DNA of 64,000 bases from DASXHZ01 sp036488085. Its GTDB lineage: Bacteria > Acidobacteriota > Thermoanaerobaculia > Gp7-AA8. A model generated the notes under the pieces. It was given only the letters and a program-made list of their open reading frames with translations. It was not told the origin of the DNA and did no database searches. Where the stretch lies: NCBI GenBank assembly GCA_036488085.1, contig DASXHZ010000060.1, positions 3,350-67,349 on the forward strand. The letters run 5' to 3'. Numbering within the stretch: position 1 is the first letter of the stretch; each line of letters starts with the position of its first letter. Shown piece by piece: positions 60,079-64,000 of this stretch. The translations under genes were made by a program, and so were the position numbers.

Positions 60079-62361
60079 TTACTCGACGTCGACGACGAAC
60101 CCTTGTCGACTTTCGGGGTACACGCTGCCGTGGACTTCCGGCTCGGCATCCGCCGCGGCCAGCGCGATGATCAGCATCGCTGGACACGGCGCCTTGAAGG
60201 CGTCGTCCGCGCTAATGGAGGCGAGCGACGTAACGTCCGTGTGACTCGGCTGCGACGGGTGCTTCGGATGCGAGTGCCACTCGCCGACGTACGTCGTGGC
60301 GCCCTGCGATGCTGACATCTCGGCGGTCAAGAATGCTTGCGCATGCGCACCGTCACGCGTGAATCCGCTCGCTGACTCTGTCGCGGTGGGGCCCGCGTCG
60401 CTCGCGGCAGTGATCGTGAGCACATCCCCACGCACAGCGCCCACCAGTATTCCTCCCGTCTCGCTCGGAAACTTCTTGCGCGAGAGTTCGACGATCCTTT
60501 CGCGCACGGGGGCCTCAACGATGATCCGGCGGATCGGGGGCGGCGCACATGATCGGCACGCCGGGTGTGGCGGGAGCGTTCGGCGAACTTCTGACATCGA
60601 CTCCCTGAGTGCGGGAACGTCCTCGACACCGGCGGTCGTCCAGAGCCAGTGGTTCACATCACCAGGAGCTGCGAGGTCATTGAGAACGCGTCGGACGCCG
60701 ATCGCCGCCACGGCTGTGAGGTCCGCCGCACTCGCCGCGAGGATTGGTTCTCCGCATTCGTGCTTGATTGTTTCTTCCGCCTGGGGAGGAACCACGAGGT
60801 CCGCGAAGCCATCGGCGTAATGATGTCGAAGACACTCGAAGCACGCATCGATATGCGGGCGGACGCGGATCAGACATCCGACTTCGCCGGCGCGAAAGGC
60901 GCGGAGGTAGTAGATCGTCGTCCCGCTGTCGATCGCGCGTTCGTTCAGCGCGAGTTCCGTGGAGTCGTTGGCTATGGTGCTCACTATGGCGGTTCCGCTC
61001 GCGAACGGCTCCGGGTAAGTCAGCACGCTCCCCGCAGCACCAGAGACGGCGCAGTAGGGGTTATGGGCAACCATGTTCGCGGCCACAACGCGGACCTTTT
61101 GCTCGCCGATCTGCAGGAGGCCGCCCAGATGTCGGAGCGCATTTCCGGCTCGGAGGCTTTGAGGATCGAAGAGCGCCACTTCGCCCAGCCCGCTCTTCGC
61201 GAGAAGATCTCCGACCGTGGAACCGAGGGCGCCCACGCCGGCCACGGTGACTTTCAAATCTTCGGTGTTTACCGGAACGCGCCCGCTGTTTCGCAGTTGA
61301 AGGTTTGAACGCCTGAAGTCCTCAAGCGTGAGCGCATGTACCTCGGTCCGCTGTTCGATCTCTGCGGACGGTGCCGGCGTCCCGAGAACGACGCCGACGC
61401 CGACGCCGGGCACTTCGACACGTTCAAGCGCTTTTTCGCGGAGACGGAGGCGCAGGAAAAGCCAGTCAAACGTCGTCGCCTGTCGAGCGGGGTAGCGGAT
61501 GCCGATGATGAGCCCCGCGTCGGCCAGCAGCGGTCGAGCGTAGGTGGTCTCGAAGGCCCGAAGCGGTTGGGCCTCATGCGGGTAAAGGAATCGAGCGACT
61601 GCCTCGACATCGCGCATGATTGGCGGCTCTGAGGAGACAGTGACGTATTCGCCGACCCAATAGCGGTGCGGCTCCTTTTTCGCCCGCTCCTCGATCTGCG
61701 GGAGGTCGAGCTTCCAATAGTCCTCGGCGGCCTTCCACCAGTTACCGACGAAGTACTGCAATGCGGCTTCATCGGCGAGAAGGTCGGTTCCATTCTCGGC
61801 ATGTGTGAGGACGTATTTCAGAGGTCCGGCGTCTTCTACTTGTAACGCGGCGATCCGGCCGCGCGCGGCTGTGATGCGGTCGAGAAGCGGTCCCGCTACG
61901 AGGATGCCGTCACGCGTGTAGTGTTCCTCGAGCTCTGCACCGATCGTGTCGAGCTCCGGTGAGAGCGTCCCCGTTTCGTGCTCGTGGAGCCATCGTTCCG
62001 CACGCCTGAGGGCGTCGACGCCCGTCACACGTTCATAGGAGGTATCCCTCTGGAACAGACACAGTGCCCCATCGGCCATCTGATGGCGAAAGGCGAACCA
62101 CTGGATCGGTCGTTCCGACCCGGTCTGCGGTTCGCGCAGTGGGACGACGATCGGAGGCCGATAGTCGTAGTCTTCCGGGTAGATCAACACGAGCTGCTGC
62201 TGACGCGTGCCGCCTTGACCCCGAACGGTAATCTCGCCCTCGAGCATGACCGTTTCGGCGTCCGGACGGACGCGAAATTCTGGATACGTACGTGCGAGCT
62301 CGTTGAGCTCCACGGCGAGGAGACTCGGCCGCCGTACGTACCAAGGGATTGCTGCCACCAT
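60079..62361 (-). CDS. Single-chain E2-E1-JAB ubiquitin-type conjugation/deconjugation protein
   Basis: 760 residues. E2-like domain 1-130 with FRHQMADGALCLF, catalytic Cys101. A 200-residue linker. E1/ThiF domain about 360-610: AGVGALGS nucleotide loop 374-381, two CxxC zinc pairs (507/510 and 602/605), and Cys536 in HECGEPIL in the position of the E1 active-site Cys of Cap2. C-terminal JAB/JAMM deubiquitinase-like domain 610-760: ETGG Glu634, HSH 696-698, Ser706, Asp709, complete. In CBASS these are Cap2 (E2-E1) and Cap3 (JAB). Starts on the stop of the MBL gene (TAATG). Confidence 0.88.
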   Translation of the reverse strand: MVAAIPWYVRRPSLLAVELNELARTYPEFRVRPDAETVMLEGEITVRGQGGTRQQQLVLIYPEDYDYRPPIVVPLREPQTGSERPIQWFAFRHQMADGALCLFQRDTSYERVTGVDALRRAERWLHEHETGTLSPELDTIGAELEEHYTRDGILVAGPLLDRITAARGRIAALQVEDAGPLKYVLTHAENGTDLLADEAALQYFVGNWWKAAEDYWKLDLPQIEERAKKEPHRYWVGEYVTVSSEPPIMRDVEAVARFLYPHEAQPLRAFETTYARPLLADAGLIIGIRYPARQATTFDWLFLRLRLREKALERVEVPGVGVGVVLGTPAPSAEIEQRTEVHALTLEDFRRSNLQLRNSGRVPVNTEDLKVTVAGVGALGSTVGDLLAKSGLGEVALFDPQSLRAGNALRHLGGLLQIGEQKVRVVAANMVAHNPYCAVSGAAGSVLTYPEPFASGTAIVSTIANDSTELALNERAIDSGTTIYYLRAFRAGEVGCLIRVRPHIDACFECLRHHYADGFADLVVPPQAEETIKHECGEPILAASAADLTAVAAIGVRRVLNDLAAPGDVNHWLWTTAGVEDVPALRESMSEVRRTLPPHPACRSCAPPPIRRIIVEAPVRERIVELSRKKFPSETGGILVGAVRGDVLTITAASDAGPTATESASGFTRDGAHAQAFLTAEMSASQGATTYVGEWHSHPKHPSQPSHTDVTSLASISADDAFKAPCPAMLIIALAAADAEPEVHGSVYPESRQGFVVDVE

Positions 62362-63434
62362 TACCGAGAGCCCATCGGGCGACTTTGCTCAACGCGGGGA
62401 ATCACGACGATTGGCGACCGGCCACCCGAGCTGTTGTTGCTGTCATTCGTGCTGTCTTCCTTCAGACCATACTTCTCAGCGAGCTCGCCGCGGTCGGGCA
62501 TGATGCTGAACGATCCGTCCTCTTTCACGTCGAGCACGAAGGACCATCTCCGGGAGCCCATATGGAGCACGTTCGCCGCCGTTACGTGTTTTTCGTAGAG
62601 CGCGACTGCGTCTTCATGCGGGTGGTCGTGCTGGCTATCTTTGCGATCCGGAGCAGAGAGCACCACGTACTCGGGCTTGATGCGGTGCATGTGTTCCTCG
62701 TAGACGTCTTCGTCATCTTCCGTGTCTTTGAAGAACGTGCGCGACCCGTGGTGTGACGCACTGAGCACCGACGAGCTGATCCGGTTCTCGCCGTCTTTTC
62801 CGTGGTACTCGGTGATGTGCTCCTTCCACGCTGTCTTGTCGGAATCGCCCGTCAGGAGCAGTCCGCGCATGGCGCCGTCGGCGTATCGAACGCGAAGAAC
62901 GCTGCAGTGCTCATGGATACGCCGATCCCGGACCTCCGGGTCCTCGCCCGCGATGTCTTCGCACACATGCTCCGCAGGAGCGACGACGTCGATAAATCCC
63001 GACGCGAACGGCGTCGCGGTACGGCTGCCCCGCAGTTCCTCGATGTTCCCGCCCCGGCTCCGCACCGCCTTCACAACGTCCATGAGGTCCTTGTACGGAC
63101 CCTCATGATGATTCGAGGGCTTGTGCCCGCTATGCCAGAGTTCCTCGATGTAGGTAGCCTTGTGAATGTCGCCGATCCCGCAGACGTGATCGTTGTGTGG
63201 GTGCGTATTCACAAACAAGTCGAGCCGCGATGTCCCGTCGTCTCGCCGTGTTGGCAAGTCCGCGAGGAGCTTCGGCAGGTCGATCCCGCCGAGCTTTGGC
63301 GCGCGGTTGCAGTCGACGAGCATCGTTTTGTGCGCGTCGCCGTCAGGCATGAAGAGAAGCGTCGATTCGCCCTGTCCCACGAAGAGGAAGATCGCGCGCA
63401 TGACCTTGGGAGCTGGTTTCAACAGTGTGCTCAT
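62361..63434 (-). CDS. MBL-fold metallohydrolase (ComEC/Rec2-like)
   Basis: 357 residues. Zinc motif HPHNDH, then HEHCS region, Asp in LLTGDSDK and His in SASHHGSR, all present. C-terminal tail is Ser/Asn-rich. Soluble form without membrane helices. Upstream partner of the E2-E1-JAB gene in a TAATG-coupled operon. Might cut a conjugate, nucleic acid or signalling molecule; not determinable here. Confidence 0.88.
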   Translation of the reverse strand: MSTLLKPAPKVMRAIFLFVGQGESTLLFMPDGDAHKTMLVDCNRAPKLGGIDLPKLLADLPTRRDDGTSRLDLFVNTHPHNDHVCGIGDIHKATYIEELWHSGHKPSNHHEGPYKDLMDVVKAVRSRGGNIEELRGSRTATPFASGFIDVVAPAEHVCEDIAGEDPEVRDRRIHEHCSVLRVRYADGAMRGLLLTGDSDKTAWKEHITEYHGKDGENRISSSVLSASHHGSRTFFKDTEDDEDVYEEHMHRIKPEYVVLSAPDRKDSQHDHPHEDAVALYEKHVTAANVLHMGSRRWSFVLDVKEDGSFSIMPDRGELAEKYGLKEDSTNDSNNSSGGRSPIVVIPRVEQSRPMGSR

Positions 63435-63442
63435 AAGTCCTC

Positions 63443-63528
63443 GTTACGCGTGCAACGGTGTTTCACGCGTGATACAGTTATACAGGACGCTGTTTCACGC
63501 GTCAATAAACTGTTTCATGCATGCAACA
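63443..63528. promoter_or_regulatory. XRE operator array
   Basis: 18-base near palindromes TGTTTCACGCGTGATACA (63,459-63,476, 16/18) and TGTTTCATGCATGCAACA (63,511-63,528, 16/18), with a half-site TGTTTCACGCGT (63,491-63,502) and a weaker GTTACGCGTGCAAC (63,443-63,456). They occupy the divergent region of MBL and XRE genes. Confidence 0.75.
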
Positions 63529-63556
63529 CCCCACGGATTGGAAAGGGAGGACGGAG

Positions 63557-63901
63557 ATGTCGTTGCTACGCCTCGGACATCTGCTGCGAACGAAACGGGG
63601 TGAGGAGGGTGTACGGGCGATCGCGGCAAAGATAGGCGTCAGCGCGGCGACACTTTCGCGTGTCGAGCGCGGTCATGTTCCCGACATCGACACTTTTCGA
63701 AAAATCTGCACGTGGCTTGAGGTTGATCCAAACGAACTCCTGGGCGTCGAAACCGCACGCCCAAGCAGCGCGGTACACGATGCCTCACCGCCGCCGGCGG
63801 TTCATTTCCGCGCAGAAAGCACCTTCTCACCGGCTGCGGCCTCGGATTTCGCCCAGCTGATACTGGCGGCGCAAGCGGAAATGCGTCGCAGGGGACTCTA
63901 A
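63557..63901 (+). CDS. XRE-family regulator
   Basis: 114 residues from ATG 63,557 (GGGAGG site). Helix-turn-helix LGHLLRTKRGEEGVRAIAAKIGVSAATLSRVERGH. Divergent from the MBL/E2-E1-JAB operon, with its operators between them. Followed after six bases by the ImmA/IrrE-like start, a common repressor/antirepressor pair. Confidence 0.9.
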   Translation: MSLLRLGHLLRTKRGEEGVRAIAAKIGVSAATLSRVERGHVPDIDTFRKICTWLEVDPNELLGVETARPSSAVHDASPPPAVHFRAESTFSPAAASDFAQLILAAQAEMRRRGL

Positions 63902-63907
63902 CCGCGT

Positions 63908-64000
63908 ATGTTTCGCCGCGGTTTTAAAACGTGGTGCGAGTCGACATCCGTTCAGGTCAGGAAGCGACTCGATCTCGCGCCCTTCGCGCCGCTTCCTCCT
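63908..64000 (+). CDS. Start of a probable ImmA/IrrE-family peptidase (truncated)
   Basis: ATG 63,908; 31 codons to the window edge: MFRRGFKTWCESTSVQVRKR then LDLAPFAPLPP. This opening (arginine-glycine-phenylalanine-lysine then RxxLxLxPxxPL) is typical of ImmA/IrrE metallopeptidases paired with XRE regulators. The HExxH site would be beyond the window, so the call is provisional. Confidence 0.6.
   Translation, partial: MFRRGFKTWCESTSVQVRKRLDLAPFAPLPP

Noticed and set aside
58831..63434. Calling the patatin and E2-E1-JAB genes a complete type II CBASS
   Set aside because: No CD-NTase, and Cap2/Cap3 functions are fused with an MBL partner; the label would go beyond the evidence.

Overview
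This 64 kb window is high-GC bacterial chromosome. It has no rRNA or classical phylogenetic marker. The gene set (large Ser/Thr kinase with TPRs, YfbK-like VWA lipoprotein with a carboxypeptidase-regulatory domain, peptidase/propeller/BamA fusion, BrxA-type bacilliredoxin, glyoxylate shunt with an ScfR/RamB-type regulator, short REP-like intergenic palindromes) resembles Acidobacteriota (Thermoanaerobaculia-like). That assignment is an inference from family content only.

Positions 1-33.9 kb look like core or ordinary accessory chromosome. In order: a truncated FAD oxidoreductase; a UbiE-like methyltransferase with an esterase; a MarR-TolC-EmrB-EmrA drug efflux operon with visible MarR palindromes; a lipoprotein; a Ser/Thr kinase and an MCP; a YefM/RelE-type toxin-antitoxin pair with phased GTAC operators; an Asp/Glu racemase relative; a K+ channel with tandem RCK domains; an RlmA-like methyltransferase; an MFS transporter; msrA/msrB; an SDR with a small membrane protein. 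A 0.5 kb array of 21-bp repeats organised into 64-bp higher-order units fills the divergent gap at 20.5-21.0 kb. Then follow an amidohydrolase, an F420-reductase-like protein, the BamA fusion with a small zincin, the VWA lipoprotein, and aceB-aceA plus a 39-residue acidic mini-protein, divergent from an ScfR regulator.

An initiator tRNA-Met (34,093-34,169) marks the change to an accessory region that continues to the window end. Part A (34.4-44.0 kb) holds a DUF5131/TcmP pair, a DUF3800-like protein with a membrane protein, a five-gene cluster (two small proteins, RuvB-like AAA+, MoxR-like AAA+, metallopeptidase-VWA) and a tyrosine integrase. Part B (44.0-49.3 kb) holds small unknowns, a minimal ATP-dependent ligase module, a TetR/SDR pair, a frameshifted integrase remnant and a second integrase of related sequence. 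Part C (49.3-64.0 kb) looks like a defence island: a TPR/coiled-coil/glycine-zipper membrane protein; a tight minus-strand operon of small protein, MmeI-like adenine methylase, DEAD/DEAH helicase, GIY-YIG protein and Cas4-like TM0106-family nuclease; then a patatin-like phospholipase, a single-chain E2-E1-JAB ubiquitin-type protein translationally coupled to an MBL hydrolase, and a divergent XRE regulator followed by the start of an ImmA/IrrE-type gene.

The best candidate for an undescribed system is the last module. The E2, E1 and deconjugase activities that CBASS spreads over Cap2 and Cap3 sit on one polypeptide with all catalytic residues visible. It lies beside a CapV-like patatin but with no CD-NTase in view, and under an apparent XRE/ImmA induction switch with several 18-bp palindromes. 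The MoxR/RuvB-like/VWA cluster and the 21/64-bp phased repeat array are the next most interesting.
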